From an uncultured Bacteroidales bacterium (GTDB taxonomy: Bacteria; Bacteroidota; Bacteroidia; Bacteroidales; Paludibacteraceae), in contig ONND01000005.1 in NCBI GenBank assembly GCA_900319105.1, forward strand, positions 84,207-148,206: a DNA stretch of 64,000 bases, written 5' to 3'. Position 1 is the stretch's first letter, and the number at the start of each line of letters is the position of its first letter. Below, in pieces: positions 52,023-60,221 of this stretch. Made by a program: the position numbers and the translations under genes. The notes beneath the pieces are model-generated. The model did no database searches, was not told the DNA's origin, and worked only from the letters and a program-made list of their open reading frames with translations.

Positions 52023-54146
52023 ATGAAAAAAATGAATCGAGTACTGAGCTTACTCATCGTAGTAACCTTAAGTCTAAGCCAAGCATGGGCAGAGCGAGTC
52101 AGTCGGGATGACGCTGCGCTGGTAGCGAACAACTTCATGAATGTTGCTTCGTCCAATTCTGCCGTTAAGAAAACTCCTGCCAAGAAGATGGTCATGAAGT
52201 CCGTTCCGGCGCAGGAAGAGAACCAGTATTATGTGTACGAGAACGAGAACGGCGAGGGATGGGTGATCGTAGCAGCCAATGATGTTATAACACCTATTTT
52301 AGCGTATTCGGAGACGGGTCATTTCCGTACCGACAACATGCCTGATAACGTCCGCAAATGGATGGGCAAGTACAACGACTTCGTTAAGAAGATTGAGGCA
52401 GATGGTGCCACTCAGGACGAAGTAGTAGCACAAGAATGGACCGCACTCAAGAAGAGTGTGCGCAAAGCAAAAGGCGACGCGGTAGTAGGTCCGTTGGTAA
52501 AGACCACGTGGGATCAGGACGATCCGTTCTGGGATCTCTGTCCGGGTAGCGGCACCAGTAAGGCTTACACGGGTTGTGTAGCTACTGCGATGGCGCAAGT
52601 AATGAAATATTGGGAGTGGCCGGTAAAGGGAACAGGCATTCACAATTATCAGCCCATGGACCCGAATTCGAATACCGGCGCGAAGTCGAAACGTTATGGT
52701 GAGCAGAGTGCTAATTTCGGCGAGACCACGTACGATTGGGCAAATATGAAGAACAGTTACACCGGCAGTTATACCACAACAGAGGCGACCGCTGTTGCCA
52801 CGCTGATGTATCACTGCGGCGTAGCGACCGAGATGATGTACGGTAATGATGCAGACGGCGGTTCTGGAACGATGAGTGTTAACTACGAAGATTGGGATTG
52901 GGGAACGACCTACGCCAATGAAGGAGGTTGTGCGCAGAACGCCCTCTGGTATTACTTCGGCTATAAAAAACCGACAGGTTACATGCGTGACGGTTATACC
53001 GAGGACGGCTACCAATACTACAAAAAGTGGAGCGATGACGATTGGACCGCGATGATCAAAGCTGAGTTGGACCTGCAGCGCCCAATCATATACAGCGGAG
53101 GTGATGAGCAAAGCGGTGGGCACTGTTTCATCTGCGACGGCTATGATGATGCCGGCTATTTCCATTTCAACTGGGGCTGGAGCGGTAGTAACGACGGATA
53201 CTACAGGCTTAGCAATCTTAAGCCCGGTAGCGGCGGAGCCGGCGGTGGCAGTTATGATTTCACCGCCAATCAGGATGTTATCGTCGGTATTATGCCGGAT
53301 AAACCAGACTATCCGGAAGTAACTGTTACATGGTCTGTGAAGGGTGTGACGAGCACAACGACGTTCACGCAGTACGATGCACTTGTTCTTCCGGAGGCTC
53401 CGGCTAATTGCTCGGAAACGAACGTATTCGTAGGATGGACCAAGAGCAGTAGCGTAAGCGGCAAGAAGCCCGCCGACCTTTTCACCGATGCGAAAGGCAA
53501 GAGCGTGACAGAGGCTGTTACCTACTACGCTGTGTTTGCGGAAGTGAGTGAAGGCGAGTCGACGCCTCAAGAGGTAGCGGCTGTTACCTTTGTGACCGTT
53601 GACAACGACGGAACCCAAGACTGTGCAGAGGACATTAAGAACAAGTTAGTATCTTCGGATTATGGTGTCGCATCCTACAGTGGCGTAAAACTGTACAAAG
53701 GTAAAGAGGGCGTCAAGATGGGCGCCAGCAAAGCGACCGGTTCTATCACTCTGACCCTTTCTGCAAGCACGGCGGTGAGCAAAGTGATTGTCAACGCTTC
53801 TCAGTACGGTTCGGACACCGGTAAACTGACCGTTACCGCCGGTACTACCCAGTTGGGTGACGCTCAGGCTCCGGGTAGCAATCTTGAGTTTGCAGCGGAG
53901 AGCGACGTGACCACCAACGAAATCACTGTAGCCACCACCTCCAAGCGCGCGTATGTCGCTTCGATTTCCGTCATCAGCGGAAAGGGCGCCAGCTACAGCA
54001 ACTACAGTCTGAAATGTGGTAGTTCGACGGATGTAGAGAACGTGAACGCAGAGAAAGCCGGAAACAAGAAAATACTGATTGACGGTCAACTCTTTATTAT
54101 GCACAACGGGGCAATGTACAATGTACAAGGTACACGTGTGAAATAA
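52023..54146 (+). CDS. Secreted C10-family cysteine peptidase (streptopain type)
   Basis: A 707-residue secreted protease. Signal peptide MKKMNRVLSLLIVVTLSLSQ, cleavage after AWA. A propeptide (residues 24-140) with the inhibitor-like ENGEGWVIVAANDVITPILAYS follows. The C10 domain has the catalytic Cys in SKAYTGCVATAMAQVMKYW and the catalytic His in DEQSGGHCFICDGYD, followed by YFHFNWGWSGSNDGYY. After it come an InlB-type segment (FVGWTKSSSVSGKKPADLF) and a beta-rich domain with ISVISGKG. The C-terminus ILIDGQLFIMHNGAMYNVQG TRVK resembles a short type IX secretion sorting tail. ATG 52023 follows from the promoter. It may attack host or dietary protein. Confidence 0.92.
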   Translation: MKKMNRVLSLLIVVTLSLSQAWAERVSRDDAALVANNFMNVASSNSAVKKTPAKKMVMKSVPAQEENQYYVYENENGEGWVIVAANDVITPILAYSETGHFRTDNMPDNVRKWMGKYNDFVKKIEADGATQDEVVAQEWTALKKSVRKAKGDAVVGPLVKTTWDQDDPFWDLCPGSGTSKAYTGCVATAMAQVMKYWEWPVKGTGIHNYQPMDPNSNTGAKSKRYGEQSANFGETTYDWANMKNSYTGSYTTTEATAVATLMYHCGVATEMMYGNDADGGSGTMSVNYEDWDWGTTYANEGGCAQNALWYYFGYKKPTGYMRDGYTEDGYQYYKKWSDDDWTAMIKAELDLQRPIIYSGGDEQSGGHCFICDGYDDAGYFHFNWGWSGSNDGYYRLSNLKPGSGGAGGGSYDFTANQDVIVGIMPDKPDYPEVTVTWSVKGVTSTTTFTQYDALVLPEAPANCSETNVFVGWTKSSSVSGKKPADLFTDAKGKSVTEAVTYYAVFAEVSEGESTPQEVAAVTFVTVDNDGTQDCAEDIKNKLVSSDYGVASYSGVKLYKGKEGVKMGASKATGSITLTLSASTAVSKVIVNASQYGSDTGKLTVTAGTTQLGDAQAPGSNLEFAAESDVTTNEITVATTSKRAYVASISVISGKGASYSNYSLKCGSSTDVENVNAEKAGNKKILIDGQLFIMHNGAMYNVQGTRVK

Positions 54147-54155
54147 TATGTAACA

Positions 54156-55049
54156 ATGAAAAATATCGCATTTATCATCAATCCCATTTCGGGTTCGAAA
54201 GAGACCCAAAGCGCCAAGCGCAAGTTACCGAAACTAATCATGCAGCTGTTGGACAGCGAGCAGTGGTTGCCTAATATCGCCTACACAGAGTACGCCGGTC
54301 ATGCGACCGAGTTAGCCCGCCAATACGCCCGCATGGGTTTTGACGCAGTAGTGGCGGTAGGCGGCGACGGCACAGTGAACGAAGTAGCACGTGGTTTGCG
54401 TGACACACAGACGGCTATGGGTATCCTGCCGATGGGTAGCGGAAATGGCTTTGCGCGTCACCTGAATATCCCGATCCGCGTGAACAAAGCGATCGAGATG
54501 CTCAACCATTCGGAACCGATCAGTGTGGACTACGGTTTAGCGAACGGAAGACTATTCGTCAGCACTTGTGGCACGGGATTTGATGCACTAATTGCAGATC
54601 ATTTTGCAGGAAGTAGCAAGCGCGGGTTTGCTACTTACCTGCAGAACATATTAAAAGACGCCTTTTCCTACAGCCCGCAGACCTACCACATTGTAGGCGA
54701 CGGATTAGACGTCACCCATAAGGCCTTCCTTATCACGTTCGCCAATGCGAATCAGTGGGGTTACGAGGCACTTATTGCGCCCAAAGCCAGTATTCAGGAC
54801 GGCAAGATGGATATTATGATGATGTCGAGTCGTGCTATCTTGGGCAGCGCTTCGTTAGCCTTACGTCTGTTCGCAGGAAGCATTGACAACAGCCATTTCA
54901 TGGATACTATCCGCGCCAGAGAGGTCACGTTAGAGCGCGAGAACGAAGCTCCCTTCCACCTCGACGGCGATCCGGTACCGATGGAGAAAGATATTCATAT
55001 CAAGATCGTGGCTGACGGACTGAAGGTGCTGGCAGAAAAGAGGTTTTGA
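54156..55049 (+). CDS. Diacylglycerol/lipid kinase family protein
   Basis: A 297-residue protein with the DAGK catalytic domain: NIAFIINPISGSKETQ, VVAVGGDGTVNEVARGL (GGDGT) and MGILPMGSGNGFARHLNIP. DGKMDIMMMSS and PFHLDGDPVP are late conserved blocks. DgkB/YegS-like enzymes phosphorylate diacylglycerol or related lipids at the membrane. It opens the tightly packed run that continues to 61809, nine bases after the peptidase. Confidence 0.9.
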   Translation: MKNIAFIINPISGSKETQSAKRKLPKLIMQLLDSEQWLPNIAYTEYAGHATELARQYARMGFDAVVAVGGDGTVNEVARGLRDTQTAMGILPMGSGNGFARHLNIPIRVNKAIEMLNHSEPISVDYGLANGRLFVSTCGTGFDALIADHFAGSSKRGFATYLQNILKDAFSYSPQTYHIVGDGLDVTHKAFLITFANANQWGYEALIAPKASIQDGKMDIMMMSSRAILGSASLALRLFAGSIDNSHFMDTIRAREVTLERENEAPFHLDGDPVPMEKDIHIKIVADGLKVLAEKRF

Positions 55050-55081
55050 TGGACAATGGACAAAGGATTTAAGGAAGTATT

Positions 55082-55516
55082 ATGGAACTGAAGATTATCA
55101 ATAAGAGTGCTAATCCGCTGCCGAAATATGAGAGTGCGCAGGCGGCAGGCATGGACATCCGCTGTAATATCAGTGAGCCGATCACGCTGGCTCCGATGGA
55201 GCGCAAGCTTATTCCGACAGGTTTGTATATCGAGTTGCCGGCAGGTTATGAAGCACAGATACGTCCGCGTAGCGGTTTGGCTTTAAAGCGCGGACTGACG
55301 GTGCTGAACACGCCGGGTACGATTGACGCCGACTACCGCGGCGAAGTAGGAGTGATCCTTATTAACCTGAGCGGTGAGGCGCAGACCATCGAACCGGGTG
55401 AGCGCATTTGCCAGATGGTGATCGCCAAGCATGAGACACCGGAGGTGGTAGAAGTGACGGAACTGAGCGACACCGAACGCGGTGCGGGTGGATTTGGTCA
55501 TAGCGGGAGGAAATGA
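55082..55516 (+). CDS. dut: dUTP diphosphatase
   Basis: A 144-residue trimeric dUTPase removing dUTP and supplying dUMP. Motif 1 [10 protein letters not shown], motif 2 [10 protein letters not shown], motif 3 [19 protein letters not shown], motif 4 [11 protein letters not shown] and motif 5 [10 protein letters not shown] are all present. It follows the lipid kinase by about 30 bases that hold GGACAATGGACAAAGG words. Confidence 0.96.
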   Translation: MELKIINKSANPLPKYESAQAAGMDIRCNISEPITLAPMERKLIPTGLYIELPAGYEAQIRPRSGLALKRGLTVLNTPGTIDADYRGEVGVILINLSGEAQTIEPGERICQMVIAKHETPEVVEVTELSDTERGAGGFGHSGRK

Positions 55517-55586
55517 AGAACATTTATTAATCCCGGTATGACCTCGACATTACCTCAAGACTAACTCGATATTAACCCTGCGTATT

Positions 55587-56480
55587 TTGAGCCGAAATAT
55601 ACGACATATTACCCTCTTTATTTTGTTGCTGACAGCCCTTCCGTTGACGTCAGCAAAGAAAGCCGTTCCATTGAGTACAGAACAAGACCAGCAGTTCCGT
55701 TACTACTGGTACGCCGCCAAACAGGCGATTGAGCAGGAACGGTACGCTGACGCGTACGCGTTGTTAGAGTTCTGTCACATGCTCAATCCGAATGACGGTC
55801 AGACGAGTGCGTTCTTAGGGGTGCTATACGACGGTATTGGCAAGAAAGATCAGGCCGCAGAGTTATACCAACAGGCGTACGAAGCGGATCCGGAAGGTCA
55901 GTGGCAGCGCTACCTGGATATGAAGATGAAGCAGTGTATCGAGCAGCAAGACTGGGAAGAGGCACTAAAGACACAGGACGAGATCGACCGTCATCAGATG
56001 GACGAGGCATCGAGTGCGTACATGCATTTCCGGCTCTATGCAGCACAAGGCAAGGCCAAGAAAGCCCTGCAGGCACTGGACAAGTACCTCGAGACCGACC
56101 CGATGAACCTACGTTTTCTGGTGATGAAAATGGAGCTGTTAGAGCACACGAACGCCAAAAAGGCTACACTCTATGCTATCTATGACAAGATTCTTGCTTT
56201 GGAACCGATGTATCTGGGCGTACTCAATAACTATGCGTACCATTTAGCGACACACAAAGGCGATTTGCAGAAAGCGGAACAGATGAGTGCCATCACCATC
56301 CGTGAAGAGCCGACTAATCCGGTCTATTTAGACACGTACGGATGGATTCTCTACCAACAGGGACAAAACGAGTTGGCGCTCTTTTATCTCAACCGCGCCC
56401 TGAGTAACAGCCAGGAAGACGCTACACGCGCAGAGATAGAACGGCATATTGAGATAGTAAGGTCAAAGGACAATAGATGA
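55587..56480 (+). CDS. Secreted TPR protein
   Basis: A 297-residue protein starting with TTG at 55587. A hydrophobic signal region (HITLFILLLTALPLTSA) is followed by at least five tetratricopeptide units (YADAYALLEFCHMLNPNDG, AELYQQAYEADPEGQ, AKKALQALDKYLETDP, NPVYLDTYGWILYQQGQNELAL FYLNRAL). It is a periplasmic scaffold or assembly factor. In Bacteroidales the order dut, TPR, DUF4292, M23/EnvC is conserved, which suggests an envelope role. Word repeats fill the gap before it. It overlaps the next gene by four bases. Confidence 0.82.
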   Translation: MSRNIRHITLFILLLTALPLTSAKKAVPLSTEQDQQFRYYWYAAKQAIEQERYADAYALLEFCHMLNPNDGQTSAFLGVLYDGIGKKDQAAELYQQAYEADPEGQWQRYLDMKMKQCIEQQDWEEALKTQDEIDRHQMDEASSAYMHFRLYAAQGKAKKALQALDKYLETDPMNLRFLVMKMELLEHTNAKKATLYAIYDKILALEPMYLGVLNNYAYHLATHKGDLQKAEQMSAITIREEPTNPVYLDTYGWILYQQGQNELALFYLNRALSNSQEDATRAEIERHIEIVRSKDNR

Positions 56481-57040
56481 GAAGTGAAAGGATTATAGGA
56501 TTCATCTGTGCCGCAATAATGATGGTGAGTTGCGGGACAAAGAAACAAGCGGTGAGCAGTACCCCGCCTGTTGAAGAGAAGCCGGCAATGCCGGCATGGC
56601 ACACCTGCGTCATGCAAGGCGCAAAGGCAACTATCATCTTAGGCGACCAGAAGATCAGCGCGAACACCACCCTGCAAGTGGTACGCGACTCGATGCTCGT
56701 GATCAGCGTCATGCCTATCGCAGGTCTGGAGATGGCCCGCTTCGAAGCGACTCCGGAACAGATTGTAGGCATCAATAAATTAGAGGGCACGTACGCCGTT
56801 TCAACCTACGCAGAGCTCAACCGCAAGATTGTTCCCGCAGTGAGTTGGGAAACCTTGCAGCAGTTATGCTCGGGAGAGTTGCCTAACGGTCAAAAGAAAG
56901 GTCGTCTCGTCTATACATTAGGCAAACAGATCGCAGAAATAACGGTCGAGTACCCTGCGCGCAAGTTAGATGTGCCGGTACGCATCCATCATCTGCGTAC
57001 GGACCGATACAAGAAAGTAGATATCAGTAAATGGCTATGA
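56477..57040 (+). CDS. DUF4292 lipoprotein
   Basis: A 187-residue lipoprotein. Signal MRSERIIGFICAAIMM with lipobox MVSC (Cys 19). The mature domain matches DUF4292: TCVMQGAKATIILGDQKISA, LQVVRDSMLVISVMPIAGLEMARF and TPEQIVGINKLEGTYAV, a LolA/LolB-like half-barrel. It probably binds a lipid or lipoprotein at the outer membrane. DUF4292 members average somewhat longer (about 250 residues), so the C-terminal part is short here. Confidence 0.8.
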   Translation: MRSERIIGFICAAIMMVSCGTKKQAVSSTPPVEEKPAMPAWHTCVMQGAKATIILGDQKISANTTLQVVRDSMLVISVMPIAGLEMARFEATPEQIVGINKLEGTYAVSTYAELNRKIVPAVSWETLQQLCSGELPNGQKKGRLVYTLGKQIAEITVEYPARKLDVPVRIHHLRTDRYKKVDISKWL

Positions 57041-57100
57041 AGACCGCTTCACTGAAAGAACAAAGACCGCTCGTTGCACTCGCTGCAAGAGTAAAGACGA
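57041..57100. repeat. R6 copy before the EnvC-like start
   Basis: GACCGCTTCACTGAAAG, AACAAAGACCGCTCGTTG, CACTCGCTGCAAGAGTAAAG. It overlaps the annotatable but unlikely N-terminal extension of the next gene. Confidence 0.7.
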
Positions 57101-57102
57101 GC

Positions 57103-58281
57103 ATGATTCGGGTAATGGCATTTATGTCTTTACTCCTTATTCCTTATTCTTTTGTTTTCGCGGCGGACAGCGTGAAGGATCTGCAGAAGAAGCAGAAGAA
57201 ACTGCAGCAGGAGATCGAGCATACCAATAAGATGCTCAAACAGACCAAGAAAGATGAGACGGCAACGATGAACAAATTGCAACTCATCGGCAAGAATATC
57301 CAAAGCCAGAAGAAACTGATCCGTACGCTGGACAGCGAGATCGTAGCGCTGAACAACGAGATGAAGCAATTACGCTCTACCCGCGATTCGCTGCAAAACG
57401 TGTTAGAGCACCATAAGAACGACTATGCGCAGATGGTTCGTGCGAGTCATTTTGCCCGGGTTCAACAGTCGCCGTTGCTGTTCCTGTTGAGCAGCGACAG
57501 TTTTCAGCAGTTAGCACGCCGCGCACGGTACCTGCATGAATTCGCACATTTCCGTCAGGAACAAGTACGCCGGATAGAGAAGACCCAGGCCGATATCGAT
57601 ACGCAGAACGACTTGCTGAAAGCCAACAAGAGCGACAAGATGACCGCTCTATCCAGCCGCAAACGCGAGCAGGAAAACCTCAAACGCGACGAGCGCAAGC
57701 AGCAAAACATGCTCAACCAATTGAAGAGCAAAGAGAAAGACCTGAACAAGCAGCTCAAACAGCAACAGAAACGTGTGGCTGAGCTGAACAAGAAGATCGA
57801 CGAGATGATTCGCAAGCAGACGGAGAAGGCCTCCAAGACCTCGTTAACCAAAGAGCAGAAACTGCTTGCCGGAGGATTTGAAGCGAACAAAGGTCGTCTG
57901 CCATGGCCGGTAGAAAAAGGAATGATCAGCGGTCATTACGGCAAACAGCAACACCCGGTATATAGCCAGGTGACGATGGATAACAAAGGTATTTACATCC
58001 AGACGACCGCCGGCATGAAAGCCCGTACGGTATATAAGGGCGAAGTGACGAGTTGCTTCCTGGTAGGCGGTACGTACGCCGTCATCGTGCAGCACGGTAA
58101 CTACCGCACCGTCTATTCGAACTTAAGCAAACTGAACGTCAAGCAGGGGGATAAAATAGAGACCAAACAAGTCATCGGTACTATTTTTACCGACCCGGAG
58201 CAAGACCAAAAGACAGAACTCTATTTCCAAATATACAAAGACAGAAACATACTCAATCCCGAATTATGGATAACAAAATAA
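57103..58281 (+). CDS. EnvC-like murein hydrolase activator with degenerate LytM domain
   Basis: A 392-residue protein from ATG 57103. The signal peptide is MIRVMAFMSLLLIPYSF, ending VFA-ADS. Two long coiled coils (residues 25-110 and 170-260, KKQKKLQQEIEHTNKML; LNKQLKQQQKRVAELNKK) precede a C-terminal M23/LytM domain (GHYGKQQHPVYSQVTMDNKG, YAVIVQHGNYRTVYSNLSKL). The zinc ligands of active LytM enzymes (HxxxD and HxH) are replaced, as in EnvC, which activates amidases without cutting itself. ATG 57031 would add an R6-derived leader, so 57103 is preferred. Confidence 0.88.
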   Translation: MIRVMAFMSLLLIPYSFVFAADSVKDLQKKQKKLQQEIEHTNKMLKQTKKDETATMNKLQLIGKNIQSQKKLIRTLDSEIVALNNEMKQLRSTRDSLQNVLEHHKNDYAQMVRASHFARVQQSPLLFLLSSDSFQQLARRARYLHEFAHFRQEQVRRIEKTQADIDTQNDLLKANKSDKMTALSSRKREQENLKRDERKQQNMLNQLKSKEKDLNKQLKQQQKRVAELNKKIDEMIRKQTEKASKTSLTKEQKLLAGGFEANKGRLPWPVEKGMISGHYGKQQHPVYSQVTMDNKGIYIQTTAGMKARTVYKGEVTSCFLVGGTYAVIVQHGNYRTVYSNLSKLNVKQGDKIETKQVIGTIFTDPEQDQKTELYFQIYKDRNILNPELWITK

Positions 58282-58805
58282 AACTATTTACCATTTGGTC
58301 ATTTACCATTTGTTCATTTATTTTTTCACTGACTCTTTCATCCTGTAAGGAGAATAAATGGATAGACTGGAAGGTCCAGAACGAGATCTGGCTGGAGCAT
58401 AACAAGACCCAACCGGGCGTTAAGACCACTGCGTCGGGTCTGCAATATAAAGTCAAGGCAGATCCGGGAGCAGAAAACGGCGAAGCCAAACCGAACTCCA
58501 CCAGCACCATTGTATGCGACTACACCCTGAAACTGATTAACGGCTACGTCATCCAAAGCGCGAAAAATCAGACTTTCTCGCTGGCTCAGACTATACCCGG
58601 TTTCCAAGAAGGCTGCCATAAGATCCATTGCCACGGCGATATAGAGCTTTATATCCCCGCCTATTTGGGCTATGACTACGAGAAATATCAGTCCAACAAA
58701 TACAACAAGGCGGAGGGGCACGGTACCGAAGGTACACAGACCTATATTCCTCCCTATTCCACCCTTATTTATACGGTACATCTATGCGGCGTTTCGGGCA
58801 ATTGA
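58266..58805 (+). CDS. FKBP-type peptidyl-prolyl isomerase lipoprotein
   Basis: A 179-residue lipoprotein, lipobox LSSC (Cys 27). The mature part is an FKBP fold: TTASGLQYKVKADPG, STIVCDYTLKLINGYVI, TIPGFQEGCHKIHCHGDIEL YIPAYLGY and IPPYSTLIYTVHL. Several FKBP active-site aromatics are kept in the YIPAYLGY and IPPYSTLIY blocks. The hydrophobic core of its signal peptide (LFTIWSFTICSFIFS) is encoded by R5 words. The start overlaps the EnvC-like gene by 16 bases. Confidence 0.85.
   Translation: MDNKIKLFTIWSFTICSFIFSLTLSSCKENKWIDWKVQNEIWLEHNKTQPGVKTTASGLQYKVKADPGAENGEAKPNSTSTIVCDYTLKLINGYVIQSAKNQTFSLAQTIPGFQEGCHKIHCHGDIELYIPAYLGYDYEKYQSNKYNKAEGHGTEGTQTYIPPYSTLIYTVHLCGVSGN
58281..58322. repeat. 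R5 copy encoding a signal-peptide core
   Basis: AAACTATTTACCATTTGG, TCATTTACCATTTG, TTCATTTATT. Same words as 18911-18945 and 51769-51807, here translated as LFTIWSFTICSFIF. Confidence 0.82.
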
Positions 58806-59275
58806 TCATCGTGCTGGCATGCCTCCTTTGCTGGGGCTGCAATAACACTACGTTTCAAAGCAGTGTTCCTTATGCGCCTGTGCATGTAGAGATCAACACG
58901 GAGAGCGTTTTCGTGGATTTCATGCCGGGCAACTATAATACGTACATCACCGTGAACCGCGAAGGATACAAGGAGAACGGAGTGTACAAGCTACCGGTGA
59001 CCGTACAAGACGCATGGGGTTACGGCGGCATCGTAGCCTATATCAGCATGGCCGGATACGTAGCATTTGATTTAGCTTGCCCCTATTGCGCGGCACGCGG
59101 ACAGAAGAGCCCGTGCGAGATGGATGGTATTTTTGCCGTTTGCCCGCAATGCGGGGAAGAATACGACCTCGGGAGCGGTTATGCCATGCCTCAAAAAGGA
59201 ATCAGCAAGGAAGCACTGCGACCAATGAACATCACCCAGAACGGCGGCCGAATCATTATTACTCAGAAGAAATGA
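58784..59275 (+). CDS. Lipoprotein with Rieske-like CxxC / CxxC motifs
   Basis: A 163-residue lipoprotein. Signal MRRFGQLIIVLACLLC with lipobox CWGC. The mature part has VDFMPGNYNTYITVNREG, then AFDLACPYCAARGQK and FAVCPQCGEEYDLGSGYAM PQKGISKEALRPMN. It recalls the Bacteroidales Rieske-like lipoprotein group, in which the cluster-binding loops have CxY/CxxC and a CPxCGSxYD block. The His ligands of true Rieske proteins are absent, so it may bind a zinc ion or none. It overlaps the FKBP gene by 22 bases and rimM by four. Confidence 0.7.
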   Translation: MRRFGQLIIVLACLLCWGCNNTTFQSSVPYAPVHVEINTESVFVDFMPGNYNTYITVNREGYKENGVYKLPVTVQDAWGYGGIVAYISMAGYVAFDLACPYCAARGQKSPCEMDGIFAVCPQCGEEYDLGSGYAMPQKGISKEALRPMNITQNGGRIIITQKK

Positions 59276-59661
59276 TTTCCGATAAAGATCTGCTATCCAT
59301 CGGTGTGATCAAGCGCACCCATTACAAAGACCTGCCGGCCTTCGTGTTCGTCAAGCGGGACGGGTTATTTGTACCGTTCCGATCGGAGAACATCTCCGAG
59401 CTGATCGGCGAGGAAGGTTTTGTGCTACGAAGCGATGTACAGCAGGAAGACGAAGGAACGCTGACCTGGCAGGATTTAGTGGGGTATACGATTGTAGATG
59501 AAGAGCAAACGGTAGGCGTAATTGCCGATGTAGATGAATCAACCATCAATACCTTAGCGACGCTTGAAGACGGAAGGATGATCCCTCTTCACGAAGATTT
59601 TATCCTGGATATAGACGAAGAAGCGCAGATCTTGCGTGTTCATTTACCCTTTGTACTATGA
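59272..59661 (+). CDS. rimM: RimM-like 16S rRNA processing factor, shortened
   Basis: A 129-residue RimM; relatives have about 165-180. The start is MISDKDLLSIGVIKRTH. The RimM N-domain is only partly present: the usual GxxGELR segment is missing after KRTH, and LFVPFRSENISEL continues. The PRC-barrel C-domain is intact (LTWQDLVGYTIVDEEQTVG, VDESTINTLATLEDGRMIPL, FILDIDEEAQILRVHLP). ATG 59272 overlaps the previous stop by four bases; the longer open frame starting at 59077 is a shadow of the Rieske-like gene. Activity in 30S maturation is plausible but not certain. Confidence 0.8.
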   Translation: MISDKDLLSIGVIKRTHYKDLPAFVFVKRDGLFVPFRSENISELIGEEGFVLRSDVQQEDEGTLTWQDLVGYTIVDEEQTVGVIADVDESTINTLATLEDGRMIPLHEDFILDIDEEAQILRVHLPFVL

Positions 59662-60221
59662 GTAAAAAACTGACCACTGCGGAGATGAACCGCCTGAGCG
59701 TGGCGGAATACCAAGAGGCAGACAAACTGCCCCTTGTGGTGGTATTGGATAATATCCGCAGCCAGCATAATGTAGGTGCTGTTTTTCGTACTGCCGACGC
59801 CATGCGTATCGAGCGTGTAGTGCTTTGCGGCATTTGCTGCTGTCCTCCGAACCAGGAGATCCATAAAACGGCCCTGGGAGCAGAAGAGAGTGTTGAATGG
59901 CAATATTTTGAGCACACTCTTGACGCAGTAAAGGCCTTGCAGAAGGAAGGTTTCAGTGTCTATGCCGTTGAGCAGGCACACGACTCGATCACATTAGAAG
60001 AAGCGGCTGTAAAGGTACAAAGGGACAAAGTACAAAGTACAAAGGTCGCCGTTGTATTAGGTCATGAGGTGTTCGGCGTTCAACAAGAAGTAATAGATCA
60101 ATGTAGCCAATGTATAGAGATACCCCAATACGGAACGAAGCACTCGATGAACGTGTCGGTGACAGCAGGCATCGTAATGTACCGCTTAGCCTCCTCTCTC
60201 CGGCGCGCGACAAAGAAGTAG
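59658..60221 (+). CDS. SpoU/TrmH-family RNA methyltransferase with an R2 insertion
   Basis: A 187-residue SPOUT methyltransferase. Motif 1 LDNIRSQHNVGAVFRTADA, motif 2 VVLGHEVFGVQQEVI, motif 3 IPQYGTKHSMNVSVTAGIVMY are complete and form the trefoil-knot SAM site. It methylates ribose 2'-OH of tRNA or rRNA; the target is not predictable. The segment KVQRDKVQSTKV between strands before motif 2 is an R2 copy. It overlaps rimM by four bases and the U32 gene by 112. Confidence 0.9.
   Translation: MSKKLTTAEMNRLSVAEYQEADKLPLVVVLDNIRSQHNVGAVFRTADAMRIERVVLCGICCCPPNQEIHKTALGAEESVEWQYFEHTLDAVKALQKEGFSVYAVEQAHDSITLEEAAVKVQRDKVQSTKVAVVLGHEVFGVQQEVIDQCSQCIEIPQYGTKHSMNVSVTAGIVMYRLASSLRRATKK
60014..60044. 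repeat. R2 copy in the SpoU gene
   Basis: AGGTACAAAGGGACAAAG, TACAAAGTACAAAGG. Almost identical to the fmt copy. Read as KVQRDKVQSTK. Confidence 0.88.

Noticed and set aside
54112-54134. R2 copy at the end of the C10 peptidase
   Set aside because: The encoded YNVQGTRVK fits a common C-terminal tail of secreted Bacteroidales proteins, so the resemblance to R2 may be chance.
59077-59271. 65-residue extension of RimM
   Set aside because: It lies in another frame over the Rieske-like gene; RimM begins naturally at the ATG at 59272.
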